This document shows positions 16,735 through 26,254 of a stretch of DNA of 64,000 nt, one piece after another. The stretch is from CAVTWS01 sp964390555. GTDB taxonomy: Bacteria > Actinomycetota > Acidimicrobiia > Acidimicrobiales > SHLQ01. A program made the translations under genes and the position numbers. Each line of letters begins with the position of its first letter. Positions within the stretch are counted from its first letter, which is position 1. Under the pieces are notes generated by a model. The model was not told where the DNA came from. It searched no databases and saw only the letters and a program-made list of their open reading frames with translations. The stretch spans positions 62,001 through 126,000 of the forward strand of contig CAYMJU010000032.1 of assembly GCA_964390555.1 (NCBI GenBank). Direction: 5' to 3'.

Positions 16735-17589
16735 TTAGCCGCGGACGTTCTCGATGAGCTCCAAGCAGGCGCCGTCGGGGTCGTCGAAGAACAGGGCCTT
16801 CAGATCTGAGGGCAGTCCCGGACCCATGTCGAGAGCGAGCGGCGGCGAGTAGCACGCAACACCCATCGCGACAAGCCGCTTGTACTCGGCCTCGATGTCG
16901 GAGCAGAACAAGGCGTGACGGAAGATGCCCAGCTCGTTGGCCCGTCGCGGCGACCGAGCCACCATCTCTGGCGAGCGCCAGTCGCGAAGGGCGATCTGCC
17001 ACGGCACGCCGGGCACGGACAGGTAGCACGTCCGGGCGCGGTCGGGCAGGTCGACGACCGGACCGGCCAGGCCGAGCACCCGCTCGTACCAGGTGCGCGA
17101 CTCGTCGAGGTCGCCCACGTTGATCACGACGTGGGTGAGCCGACACGACCCGACCTCGACCAGCTCGACGAGTTGCCCATCGGGATCTGCCACGATCGAT
17201 ACCCGGGGTCCCGGGGGGCGCGGGATGAACGGTTCGTCGGGCGAGCTTCCGGCGTCGCGCAGAGCGGTGACGGTGGCGTCGATGTCGGCCACGCCCACGC
17301 CAAGCAGCGAGTACCCCTGCTCCCGGCGGGTCGCCGGACGGCCGATCGGCACCGGCACCTTCCACTCGAGCAGGTCGAGCACCACGCCGCCCGCAGCACC
17401 GCCGGCGCCCGCGAGGATCCAGGCGTCCCACTGGGCCTGTTCGAGCCCGAACGCGGTGCCGGGCTGCACCGGAGGCCTGGTCCGGACGATAGGTGCCAGG
17501 CCGAGGATGTCGGCGTAGAAGGCACGAGAGCGATCGAGGTCCGAGCAGTTGACGTTCAGGTGGTAGGCGCGTTCGACGGCAACTGACAT
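16735..17589 (-). CDS. VOC family protein with two glyoxalase-like domains
   Basis: A 284-residue protein made of two vicinal-oxygen-chelate halves. The first half starts with YHLNVNCSDLDRSRAFYADILGL (metal-ligand His about 10) and the second with LTHVVINVGDLDESRTWYERVLGL (about 150); each ends in a DPDG(A/Q)xxELIE-type ligand segment (VADPDGQLVELVEV and FFDDPDGACLELIEN). Two-domain VOC proteins include extradiol dioxygenases and related ring-cleaving or isomerising enzymes; activity here is not assigned. It is convergent with nth (10 nt apart) and shares the strand with the EamA permease upstream. Confidence 0.88.
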   Translation of the reverse strand: MSVAVERAYHLNVNCSDLDRSRAFYADILGLAPIVRTRPPVQPGTAFGLEQAQWDAWILAGAGGAAGGVVLDLLEWKVPVPIGRPATRREQGYSLLGVGVADIDATVTALRDAGSSPDEPFIPRPPGPRVSIVADPDGQLVELVEVGSCRLTHVVINVGDLDESRTWYERVLGLAGPVVDLPDRARTCYLSVPGVPWQIALRDWRSPEMVARSPRRANELGIFRHALFCSDIEAEYKRLVAMGVACYSPPLALDMGPGLPSDLKALFFDDPDGACLELIENVRG

Positions 17590-17599
17590 GTGACCGGCT

Positions 17600-18496
17600 C
17601 TACCGTCTCGACACCTGGGTCGCGAACCACGCGCCGACGAGCACGACGGCCCCGCCGACGAGCACCCAACTACCGAGCGTCTCGTCGCGGAACACCCGAC
17701 CCAGCACCGTCGACACGATCGGGATGAAGTAGGCGATTACGGCCATCGGCAACGCACCGTGGCGGCGACCGAGCGCCGACGAGCACACGAACGCAATACC
17801 CGTTCCGAGGGCGCCGAGCCAGATGCATTGCAGGAGCGCGGACCAGGCGAAGGTCGAGCCGGTGGCGCCGACTATGCCCCCCGGGGTGACGAGCACGAGA
17901 GCGACGCCGAGGGCGTGGGCCAGCACGGGGAGCAGCGAGTACTCGGCCTGCAGTGGTGCCGAGATGTTCACCGCCACGCCATAGGACGCCACCGCCGCGA
18001 GCACCAACACGACCCCGAGGGCGCTAGTGCCGTCGACCCGCGCAGTGGGCACGCCGATCAAGAGGATCCCGCTGAACCCGATCATGACCCCGGCCAGACG
18101 CCGTCCGGTCGTCGACACCCTGAACACGGACCAACCGATGAGCGCCGTGAACAACGGCATCGAGGCGTTGAGCAACCCGGCGATCGACGAATTGATCCAC
18201 TGTTGGGCGATAGGGAACAAGGTGAGCGGGAACGCCATCCAGAAGAACCCGACCAGCGCGGCCTTGGGCCGCGCGGCCCGGGGAAGCGGGCGCCGGGCGC
18301 CGGGCAGAGCCATCACCATGCAGAAGCCGAACAAGACCCGGAGCCAGGTCACCAGTCCGGGCTCGAAGTGCTCGAGGGCTTCGGCGGTGAAGAGGAACGA
18401 CGATCCCCAGATCGCCGCGGGCGCCAGCAGCAGCGCCCAATCGCTCGCTACGAACGCCCGACTCTGGGTCAGCGTCGGTGCGGGGACGGTCGTCAC
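17600..18496 (-). CDS. EamA/DMT family transporter
   Basis: A 298-residue integral membrane protein with about ten hydrophobic helices in two EamA repeats. The first repeat starts LLLAPAAIWGSSFLFTAEAL (about 20) and the second around VLAAVASYGVAVNISAPL (about 165). Family members export amino acids, nucleosides, sugars or other metabolites; the substrate is unknown. The GTG start is supported by TAGGTT 6 nt upstream. It lies 10 nt upstream of the VOC gene on the same strand, so the two may be co-transcribed. Confidence 0.9.
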   Translation of the reverse strand: MTTVPAPTLTQSRAFVASDWALLLAPAAIWGSSFLFTAEALEHFEPGLVTWLRVLFGFCMVMALPGARRPLPRAARPKAALVGFFWMAFPLTLFPIAQQWINSSIAGLLNASMPLFTALIGWSVFRVSTTGRRLAGVMIGFSGILLIGVPTARVDGTSALGVVLVLAAVASYGVAVNISAPLQAEYSLLPVLAHALGVALVLVTPGGIVGATGSTFAWSALLQCIWLGALGTGIAFVCSSALGRRHGALPMAVIAYFIPIVSTVLGRVFRDETLGSWVLVGGAVVLVGAWFATQVSRR

Positions 18497-18502
18497 CGCC
18501 GC

Positions 18503-18508
18503 AACCTA
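18503..18508 (-). promoter_or_regulatory. Candidate leaderless -10 (TAGGTT) for EamA transporter
   Basis: On the coding strand TAGGTT ends 6 nt before the GTG start. Confidence 0.45.
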
Positions 18509-18559
18509 TCGGCGGCATCCTCCGCTCGTTGACGGAATTCCGACACGATGGTGAGGGCA

Positions 18560-18565
18560 TACCAT
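18560..18565 (+). promoter_or_regulatory. Candidate leaderless -10 (TACCAT) for SDR
   Basis: TACCAT ends 6 nt before the ATG at MFGLSSLS and decides for this start over an in-frame ATG 24 nt upstream. Confidence 0.45.
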
Positions 18566-18571
18566 TCGGCC

Positions 18572-19351
18572 ATGTTTGGTCTCTCGTCGCTCAGTCGCTC
18601 TGTCGCCGGACGAGTGGTGCTCATCACCGGCGCCGCCTCGGGAATGGGGCGCGCCACCGCCCGCTTGTTCGCCGCCGAAGGAGCGCATGTCGCGGTGACC
18701 GACCTTCGCGCCGCCGACGTGGACCGCGAGGTGGCCGACATCGTCGCCGAGGGCGGGGTTGCGGCGGGTTGGGAGCTCGATGTCACCGACCGGACCGCTA
18801 TCGACCGTGTCGTCGGCGAGGTCGCCGAGCGGTGGGGACGCCTCGACGTGCTGGTCAACAACGCGGGCATCGGTGTCGGCGCCGACATCGCGTCGCCGGA
18901 CTTCCTCGACGCCTGGCAACTGGCCCTCGACGTGATGCTCACCGCCCACGTCCACACGGTGCAGGCGTGCCTGCCCCACCTTCGGGTGAGCGATGCCGGT
19001 CGCGTGATCAACATCTCCTCGACCGAGGGGCTGTCGGCCAGCCGCAACATGGCTCCGTACACGACGGCCAAGCACGGCGTGATCGGCCTCACCCGGTCGC
19101 TCGCGGTGCAGTTGGGCCGCGACGGGATCACGGTCAACGCCATCTGCCCGGGCCCGATCCACACCGGACTGACGGCGGCGATCCCCGACGAACACAAGCA
19201 GCGCTACGCCCGCCGCAAACTTGCCATCCCCCGCTACGGCGAGCCCGAGGAGATCGCCCACATGGTGCTGTCGCTGGCGCTGCCAGCAGCGTCCTATGTC
19301 ACCGGCGTGGCCCTCCCCGTCGACGGCGGCCTGACCGTCCGAGGCGACTGA
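18572..19351 (+). CDS. Short-chain dehydrogenase/reductase (SDR)
   Basis: A 259-residue classical SDR. The cofactor motif TGAASGMG lies near residue 20, NNAG near 96, the Ser/Tyr/Lys catalytic set as INISSTEG and YTTAKHG (about 145-165), and the C-terminal VTGVALPVDGGLTV. TDLRAAD after the second strand suggests NAD(H). It shares the general type with the SDR at 12 kb but is not adjacent to an obvious partner. It ends exactly at the end of the convergent MFS gene, with no gap between the two stop codons. Substrate unknown. Confidence 0.93.
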   Translation: MFGLSSLSRSVAGRVVLITGAASGMGRATARLFAAEGAHVAVTDLRAADVDREVADIVAEGGVAAGWELDVTDRTAIDRVVGEVAERWGRLDVLVNNAGIGVGADIASPDFLDAWQLALDVMLTAHVHTVQACLPHLRVSDAGRVINISSTEGLSASRNMAPYTTAKHGVIGLTRSLAVQLGRDGITVNAICPGPIHTGLTAAIPDEHKQRYARRKLAIPRYGEPEEIAHMVLSLALPAASYVTGVALPVDGGLTVRGD

Positions 19352-20548
19352 TCACCGAACCACTAGGCCGGCGGGGCGGAACCAGGGCGAGCGGATGAGG
19401 GTCAGCGCGAGAGCTGCCATGGCCGCAACGGTGCCGTACATGACCCGGTAGCCGGCCAACTCGGCCACGCCACCGAGCACCAAGGCGCCCGTGGTGTTGG
19501 CGATGTCGCCGAACACGACCACGGTGGCGACCACACGCGACCGCTCCTCCGGCGCCGCGCTGTCCGCCGCGATCAGCACCATCAACGGCACGGTGAGGGC
19601 GATCCCGAAGGCCAGGAGGAACCCGCCGAGATAGAGGACTGACGGTTCGGCGACAGCGGCCAGCAGCGCAGTGGCCGACATCACGCAGGCGGCTGATCCG
19701 GTGGCGATGGCCAGCCGGTGGTCGCCATCGAGGTACCGCCCCCCGATCGCGCGTATCACCAGCACGGTGGCGGCGAACGTGAAGAGGATCCACTTGGTCT
19801 CGTCGAGACCCAGGTCCTCGGCGTATGGGGTGACGAACGCTCCGAAGCTCACGAAGCTGACCCCGAGCAGGAAGTTGATGACCCCGATTCGAAAAACCGC
19901 CGGGTGAACGATGCTGCCCAGCCCTTCCAGCCGGGCCACGGTGTCGGGCGGGCGGGTCTCGGGCAGCAGGAACCCCGCGACGGCGCTCACGCCCGCGCAC
20001 ACCGCGGCCGAACCGAAAGCGGCACCGAACCCGCCGGCGTCGAGCATCGTCTCGCCGAGCACCGGGCCGAGCGCGAACCCGAGATACACCGACGTGGAGA
20101 ACGCGGCGAAGATCGCCGCTCGGCTCGCCGCCGAGCCGATCTCGGTGGCCACCGTCGCGTGGGCGAGGTACATCGCCGACCCGGCCATGCCGAACACGAA
20201 GCGCAGCGCTAGCAACAAGCCGAGCCCGCCCGATCGAGCCGCCGGCAGCTGGAGGAGTTGGGCGCCCGCGATGACGATCGCCCCGGCGACCATGAGGGGC
20301 CGACGTCCGATCCGATCGCCGAGGTACCCGGCGAACGGGCGAGCGGCGAGCATGCCCAGCGACTGGATGCCGAACACCAGCCCGAGCTCGCCACTGCCTC
20401 CGCCGAGCTCTCGCTCCACCAGGCGGGGCAGCACGGGGAAACCGACGCCCGCCGACACGAAGTAGGCGCTCGCCGCCAGGATCAGCATCAACACCCGGAC
20501 ATCGGTGACCGACTCGGCTGGCGGGCGAGCGGTCGGCGACGGATCCAA
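19352..20548 (-). CDS. MFS transporter
   Basis: A 12-helix major facilitator of about 398 residues. The first helix includes LILAASAYFVSAGVGFPVLP, followed by the MFS loop GYLGDRIGRRPLMVAGA (about 80). The second six-helix bundle begins near IGVINFLLGVSFVSFGAFV. Likely a drug or metabolite exporter; substrate unknown. The start is uncertain: TTG at this position has TACGCT 8 nt upstream; other in-frame options are a TTG three codons earlier and a GTG at 20494. The divergent helicase starts only about 40 nt away. The much longer open frame upstream is a shadow of that helicase. Confidence 0.88.
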   Translation of the reverse strand: MDPSPTARPPAESVTDVRVLMLILAASAYFVSAGVGFPVLPRLVERELGGGSGELGLVFGIQSLGMLAARPFAGYLGDRIGRRPLMVAGAIVIAGAQLLQLPAARSGGLGLLLALRFVFGMAGSAMYLAHATVATEIGSAASRAAIFAAFSTSVYLGFALGPVLGETMLDAGGFGAAFGSAAVCAGVSAVAGFLLPETRPPDTVARLEGLGSIVHPAVFRIGVINFLLGVSFVSFGAFVTPYAEDLGLDETKWILFTFAATVLVIRAIGGRYLDGDHRLAIATGSAACVMSATALLAAVAEPSVLYLGGFLLAFGIALTVPLMVLIAADSAAPEERSRVVATVVVFGDIANTTGALVLGGVAELAGYRVMYGTVAAMAALALTLIRSPWFRPAGLVVR

Positions 20549-20586
20549 GACCGGCAAGCGTACCGATCCGGCCGGAGGGGACGAGA

Positions 20587-23119
20587 ATGGGGGATCGCCA
20601 CCGCCTCGCTCCTTGATCGACTCCGCCCGACACCCGACGACGACTCGCTGCTCGGCGGCTTCGTCGACTGGGTCACCGAACGGGGTCTCCGCCTCTACCC
20701 GGCCCAGGAGGAAGCGATCCTCGAGGTGCTCTCGGGGTCCAACGTCATCCTCGCCACGCCGACGGGTTCGGGGAAGTCGCTCGTCGCGCTGGCCGCCCAC
20801 GTAGCTGCGGTCGCCCGCGGGGGGCGCAGCGTGTACACCGCGCCGATCAAGGCGCTGGTGAGCGAGAAGTTCTTCGAACTGTGCCGCGAGCTCGGCGCCG
20901 ACAACGTCGGCATGGTCACCGGAGACGCCGCGGTCAACCCGGGCGCCCCGGTGATCTGCTGTACGGCCGAGATCCTGGCCAACCAGGCGTTGCGCCTCGG
21001 CAGCGCGACGCCGTTCACCCAGGTCGTGATCGACGAGTTCCACTACTACGGCGACCCGCAGCGGGGCGTGGCGTGGCAGATACCACTCCTCGAACTGCCC
21101 CGCTGCGCGTTCTTGCTGCTGTCGGCCACGCTCGGCCCGACCCGATTCTTCGAGGAGGATCTGCGGCGCCGGACCGGACGCCCGACGGTGCTCGTCGGCG
21201 GGAAGGACCGCCCGGTGCCGCTCGACTTCGTGTACCGGGAGACGTTGATCCACGAGTCCCTCGACGAGCTGCTCACCCTCGACCGGGCACCGATCTACCT
21301 CGTGCACTTCACCCAGAAAGCCGCGGCTGAAGCGGCGCAGAACTTGATGAGCGTCAACGTCGCCACCAAGGACGACAAGAACCGCATCAAAGAAGCTGTC
21401 GGCGGGTTTCGGTTCGACAGTCCGGCCGGACGCGACCTGCACCGCTGGATCGGCCACGGCATCGGCATCCACCACGCCGGCTTGTTGCCCAAGTATCGGC
21501 TGCTCGTCGAGAAGCTGGCGCAGGACGGACTGTTGAAGGTGATCTGCGGCACCGACACGCTCGGTGTCGGGGTCAACGTGCCCATCCGCACGGTGCTGTT
21601 CACCCAGCTGTGCAAGTACGACGGGTCGACGACGCGGGTCCTGAGTGCTCGCGAGTTCCAGCAGATCGCCGGCCGGGCCGGCCGCAAGGGCTTCGACGAT
21701 CGTGGCTACGTGTGGGTACAGGCCCCGCCCCACGTCGCGGAGAACCGCCGGCTCGAACTGTTGGCGACCACCGACCCGGCCAAGCGCAGGAAGCTGGTGA
21801 AGCGCAAGCCGCCCGACAAGGGCTACGCCCACTGGAGCGAGGACACGTTCGTGAAGCTCGCGACGGGCGAACCCGAGCCGCTGGTGTCGAGCTTCAAGGT
21901 CTCCCACCAGATGATCATGAACCTGCTCGACCGGCCCGGCGACGGCTGCGCCGCCGTCCGCAAGTTGATGGTCGACAATCACGAGCCCCGCAAGCAGCAG
22001 CGCCGGCACATCCGCCGGGCCATCGCCATCTTCCGCTCGCTCGTCGATGCCGGCGTCGTCGAGCGACTCGACGAACCCGACGAGCTCGGCCGTCGGGTCC
22101 GCGTCACCGTCGACCTGCAAGACGACTTCAAGCTCAACCAGCCGCTGTCGCTGTTCGTGCTCGATGCCCTGGAGATGCTCGACACCGCCACGCCCCAATA
22201 CCCGCTCGACGTGTTGTCGGTCGTCGAGTCGGTCATCGAGAACCCCGGCGTCGTACTGATGGCGCAGCTCGACAAGGCTCGCGACGACGCCATGGCTCGC
22301 ATGAAGGCCGCCGGCGTCGAGTACGAGGAGCGGATGGCCGAGCTGGCCGAGGTCGAGTACCCCAAGCCTCTGCGCGACGAGATCTACGACCTGTTCAACC
22401 GCTTCCGGGCGACGCATCCCTGGGTCGAAGGCGACAACGTCAAGCCCAAGTCGGTCGCCCGCGAGATGTTCGAGCGGGGCATGACGTTTCGCGAGTACGT
22501 CAACCACTACGGCTTGCGCCGTTCCGAGGGCCTGCTGCTGCGCACTCTCACCGACGCGTACAAGGGTCTCGTGCAGAACGTGCCCGACGCCTACAAGACC
22601 GACGAGGTCGACGATCTGACCGAGTGGCTGGGCGAGCTGGTGCGCCAGACCGACTCCAGCCTGCTCGACGAGTGGGAACGGCTCCGCAACCCCGAGCCCG
22701 ACCTGTCGGTCGTGCGGGCGACGGTGGCCGAGCGCCGCGACGTCACGACCAACACCCGGGCGTTCATGGTCATGGTCCGCAACGAGTTGTTCCGCTGGGT
22801 GCAGCTCCTGGCGCGTCGGGACCACGAGACGCTGGCCGAGGTACCGGCGCCGCCGGACGCCGCTCGTTGGAAGGCCGCGGTGCTGGCCGAGGCGTTCGCG
22901 CCCTACTGGGCCGAACACGACGAGATCCGGCTCGACGCCGACGCCCGCGGCCCCGCATTGCTGATCATCGACCGGCACGCCGATCGGTGGGACGTCCGCC
23001 AGATCATCGCCGACCCGGCCGGCCACCACGAGTGGAGCCTGCACGGCCGTGTCGACCTGGCCGCCTCACGCGACTCGGGCGAAGCCGTCGTCCAATTGAT
23101 TGGTGTCGACCGCGCGTGA
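20587..23119 (+). CDS. DEAD/DEAH helicase with DUF3516 domain; start shows an apparent one-base shift
   Basis: About 843 residues. The helicase core has Walker A ATPTGSGKS (about 55), motif II DEFHYYG, and motif VI QIAGRAGRKG (about 360); the C-terminal half, from about 400, is the actinobacterial DUF3516 region. Probably a superfamily 2 RNA or DNA helicase. Coding similarity begins at ASLLDRLRPTPDDD, but no in-frame ATG, GTG or TTG lies just before it. An ATG with a good GGAGG site stands at 20587 in the next frame, separated by a run of five G. One G fewer would give MGIATASLLDRL in frame, so a homopolymer sequencing error or a real indel is likely. The open frame that extends upstream to 20258 overlaps the MFS gene. 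Confidence 0.85.
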
Positions 23120-23141
23120 CGCTCGGCTCCAGCTCCTGCCC

Positions 23142-23199
23142 CGCTGAACTGGGTGGGGCACTGGGGCCACCGGCACCATGTCCCCCACCCAGTTCGGCG
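23142..23199. terminator. Inverted repeat between convergent genes, probable bidirectional terminator
   Basis: Two 17-nt arms (23142-23158 and 23183-23199) pair with a single G-U wobble around a 24-nt interval. It sits in the 113-nt gap between the convergent helicase and amidohydrolase genes. No T-tract follows, so Rho-independent ending is only partly supported. Confidence 0.5.
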
Positions 23200-23232
23200 T
23201 GGCGGCGTGGGTGGCGCTGGGCTGGTTCGGTA

Positions 23233-24438
23233 CTAGGCGACCTTCATGAGGCGGCCGAGGTTGCCGCCCATGACCTTGGCCTGGTCGTCGTGGGTGAGGT
23301 TTTCGAGCTCGTCGACGAACGTGATCGGGTCGGCCATGCCCTCGGGGTGCGGGTAGTCCGATCCGAATATCACGTTGTCGACCCCGACCAGGTCGACCAG
23401 CTCGGACGTGTCTTCCTCGTGGAACGGGTGAACGAAGATGTTGCGCTTGAACATGGCGATCGGGTCCTCGGCGAACACGTGCGGGGTGCGTTCGTAGAGG
23501 CTCTCGAGACGCTGCAGCATCGGCCGCACCCACGCCGAACCGTTCTCGACCGGCGCGAACCGCAGCTTGGGGAAGCGGTGCGCCAGGCCGTGCCCGATGA
23601 TCGACGCCACCGTGTCGAAGATCTCGCGCGAGTCGCCGTGGACGATGGCCGAGAACCCGGAGTAGCCGACGAACGGCAAGAACTCGCCGTGGTGGCCCTC
23701 CCACTCGTTGAGGTGCCGCTGGTAGCCGCTGTCAGATGCGTGGAGCCCGACCAGCACGTCGGCTTCTTCGACCTTCTTCCAGAACGGGTCGAATTCGGGC
23801 AAAGCGAAAGAGCGCCGGCCCTCGAACCCCGGAACCGGCGCCGGGCGGATCAGGATCACGCGGGCACCGCGCTCGACGACCCACTCCAGCTCCTCGATCG
23901 CCTTGTCGACGATCGGGAGCGTGATGATCGGCGTGGGGAAGATGCGGTCCTGGTAGTTGAACGTCCACTCCTCGTGCATCCACTGGTTGAGCGCGTGGAT
24001 GACGACGTGGGTGGCCCGCGGGTCGTCGATCAGCCGCTCCTCGAGCAGCGACGCGAGCGTGGGCCACATCAGCGAGCGGTCGATTCCCAGCTCGTCCATC
24101 AGCGAGACGCGCGCGTCGGGCCCGAAGAATCCCGGCAGCGACCGGATGTACCGGGGCGGCGGGGTGAGCTCGACCGTGTCGGCCGCGGAGCGCGACGACG
24201 GGTTCTTCAGCTTGAACTCGATCTCCTGGGCGCCGGGGGGAGCGACCACGTTGAACGTGGGGTTGGGGATGTATTCGCTGATCTTGTTGTTGATCGCGAT
24301 CTTGGTGCGACCGTTCACCTCGACGTACTTGATGTAGCCGGCGTACTCCTTGGGGAGGTGGCGGGTGAACGCCTCGACGGTCTCGTACATGTGGTTGTCG
24401 GCGTCGAAGATCGGATAATCGAGGATGCGTGATGGCAT
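23233..24438 (-). CDS. Amidohydrolase 2 family metal-dependent hydrolase
   Basis: A 401-residue TIM-barrel protein of the amidohydrolase_2 (ACMSD-like) family, which includes decarboxylases and hydrolases of aromatic compounds. The N-terminal metal site appears as FDADNHMYE (Asp-x-Asn-His instead of the usual HxH), and the C-terminal catalytic Asp as FGSDYPHPEG (about 340). YIPNPTFNVVAPPG follows the first site. ATG after AAGGGAG is preferred to an upstream ATG eight codons earlier. A clear paralogue is encoded at 28.9-30 kb with the same motifs. The exact substrate is unknown. Confidence 0.88.
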   Translation of the reverse strand: MPSRILDYPIFDADNHMYETVEAFTRHLPKEYAGYIKYVEVNGRTKIAINNKISEYIPNPTFNVVAPPGAQEIEFKLKNPSSRSAADTVELTPPPRYIRSLPGFFGPDARVSLMDELGIDRSLMWPTLASLLEERLIDDPRATHVVIHALNQWMHEEWTFNYQDRIFPTPIITLPIVDKAIEELEWVVERGARVILIRPAPVPGFEGRRSFALPEFDPFWKKVEEADVLVGLHASDSGYQRHLNEWEGHHGEFLPFVGYSGFSAIVHGDSREIFDTVASIIGHGLAHRFPKLRFAPVENGSAWVRPMLQRLESLYERTPHVFAEDPIAMFKRNIFVHPFHEEDTSELVDLVGVDNVIFGSDYPHPEGMADPITFVDELENLTHDDQAKVMGGNLGRLMKVA

Positions 24439-24499
24439 GGTGGGGCTCCCTTCGTCCGACATCCATCATCGTCGGTGGGCCTTGATTTCGCTAGCCCAG

Positions 24500-24505
24500 T
24501 AGGGT
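24500..24505 (+). promoter_or_regulatory. Candidate leaderless -10 (TAGGGT) for PhoD
   Basis: TAGGGT ends 6 nt before the ATG of the phosphatase gene. Confidence 0.45.
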
Positions 24506-24511
24506 TCGGAG

Positions 24512-26179
24512 ATGGATCGTCTCCCCCCAATGAATCGCCGCCAGTTCCTCGCTGCGACCATCGCCGCCGCGATCGCCGCCGCGTGCAGCGACGACGACGA
24601 CACGTCGTCCGGTCAGTCGACCACCTCGGGCCCCGGCGAGAGCACCACGACCGCGACACCCGACACCACGACGACCGCGTCTGAACCGGCCGTCGAGCTC
24701 CCGGGCGATCCCTTCTACCTCGGTGTGGCGTCGGGCGACCCGACCGCCGAGTCGGTGATCCTGTGGACCCGGCTCGCCTATCCGCCCGCCGACGGGATCG
24801 GGCTTCCGGGCGCGGACATCCCCGTCGACTGGGAAGTCGCCAGCGACGACGCGTTCGGCACCGTCGTCGCGAGCGGCACCGCGGCTGCGACCGCGGCGCT
24901 CGGCTACTCGCTCCACGTCGATGCGACCGGGCTCGAACCCGACGGCACGTACTTCTACCGCTTCGCGACCGCCGGCTACACCAGCCCGGTCGGCCGCACC
25001 CGCACGTTCGCGGCTGCGGGGTCGTCGCCCGATCAGTTCCGCTTCGCGGTCTCGTCGTGCCAGAACTGGCAGGCCGGCCACTACGCGGCGTGGCGCGATG
25101 TCGCCACGCTCGAAGAGCTCGACGCCGTCGTGTTCCTCGGCGACTACATCTACGAGTACGCCGACGGGGCCTACGAGCAAGACGGCGGCCGGCCGCTCGA
25201 CGGCTCGGCCGAGGTCGCCAGCCTCGACGACTACCGGGCCCGCTACGCCTTCTACAAGACCGACACCAACCTCCAGGCCGCGCACGCCGCCGCACCGTGG
25301 ATCGTCACCTGGGACGACCACGAGGTCGACAACGACTACGCCGGCGACATCAGCGAGGAGAACACGCCCGTCGAGGACTTCCGGGCCCGCCGCGCCGCCG
25401 CCTACCAAGCCTGGTATGAGCACATGCCGGTCCGCCTCGACGCCCCCGACGGCCCCGATTGGCCGATCTACCGAGCGGTATCGAGCGGTGACCTGGTGAG
25501 CTTCTACGTGCTCGACACGCGCCAGTACCGCAGCGACCAGCCGAGCGAAGGCGCCACGCTCGACATTCCGGCCGTCGGCGACGCGGTGCGCCAGATCGAC
25601 CCGGCGACCCTCACCGACCAATCGATGCTCGGCGACGATCAGGAAGCGTGGCTCGTCGATGCCGCATCGTCGTCGGGGTCGGCCTGGAACGTGCTCGCCC
25701 AGCAGGTGTTCATGTTCGGGGCCAGCGTCTTGCCGGGCCAGTCACCACCGTATGTCGTGGTGGATACCTGGGACGGCTATTCGGTGGCCCGGCGGCGGTT
25801 GTTCGAATCGCTCACCGCGAACGCGGTGCCGAACATCGTGGTGCTCACCGGCGACTTCCACTCCGGTGCCGTCGCCGACGTGCGGCTCGACCCGTTCGAC
25901 CCGGCCGGCGCCGCCGTGGCGACCGAGTTCATGGCGCCGTCGATCTCGTCGGGCTTCTTCGACGGCGCCGAGGACCTGGCCGGCGCGGCCCTGGCCGCCA
26001 ACACGCAGGTGAAGTTTTTCACGGCGCGCAACGGCTACACGCTGTGCACCGTGACCGCCGATACCTGGACCAGCGAGTACCGCGCCGTCGCCGACCGTGG
26101 TGACCCCGACTCCCCCGTTGAGACCATCTCGACCTGGGAAGTCACCGCCGGCACCCCCGGCGCGGTAGAGGTGGTGTAG
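24512..26179 (+). CDS. phoD: Alkaline phosphatase D (PhoD) family, Tat lipoprotein
   Basis: A 555-residue phosphodiesterase/phosphomonoesterase. A Tat-type lipoprotein signal (NRRQFLAATIAAAIAAAC, Cys about 28) is followed by a Ser/Thr/Asp-rich linker (30-62) and an N-terminal PhoD domain with YLGVASGDPTAESVILWTRL. Catalytic metal motifs are SSCQNWQAGHY (about 185), VFLGDYIYEY (about 207), TWDDHEVDND (about 270) and VLTGDFHSG (about 445). It would release phosphate from organic phosphates outside the membrane. A second ATG six codons in, at MNRRQFL, is an alternative start. Convergent with the following hydrolase gene, 75 nt apart. Confidence 0.93.
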   Translation: MDRLPPMNRRQFLAATIAAAIAAACSDDDDTSSGQSTTSGPGESTTTATPDTTTTASEPAVELPGDPFYLGVASGDPTAESVILWTRLAYPPADGIGLPGADIPVDWEVASDDAFGTVVASGTAAATAALGYSLHVDATGLEPDGTYFYRFATAGYTSPVGRTRTFAAAGSSPDQFRFAVSSCQNWQAGHYAAWRDVATLEELDAVVFLGDYIYEYADGAYEQDGGRPLDGSAEVASLDDYRARYAFYKTDTNLQAAHAAAPWIVTWDDHEVDNDYAGDISEENTPVEDFRARRAAAYQAWYEHMPVRLDAPDGPDWPIYRAVSSGDLVSFYVLDTRQYRSDQPSEGATLDIPAVGDAVRQIDPATLTDQSMLGDDQEAWLVDAASSSGSAWNVLAQQVFMFGASVLPGQSPPYVVVDTWDGYSVARRRLFESLTANAVPNIVVLTGDFHSGAVADVRLDPFDPAGAAVATEFMAPSISSGFFDGAEDLAGAALAANTQVKFFTARNGYTLCTVTADTWTSEYRAVADRGDPDSPVETISTWEVTAGTPGAVEVV

Positions 26180-26254
26180 ACCTCGGAGACGTCGGGACGC
26201 GACCGGGTGTCAGACGGCTTCGCCGTGGTTGCGCCGAGATCAGCGGCGCCCCGT

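Noticed and set aside
19352..23044. A 1230-codon open frame on the minus strand
   Set aside because: Most of it is antisense to the DUF3516 helicase; only the C-terminal MFS transporter part is real.
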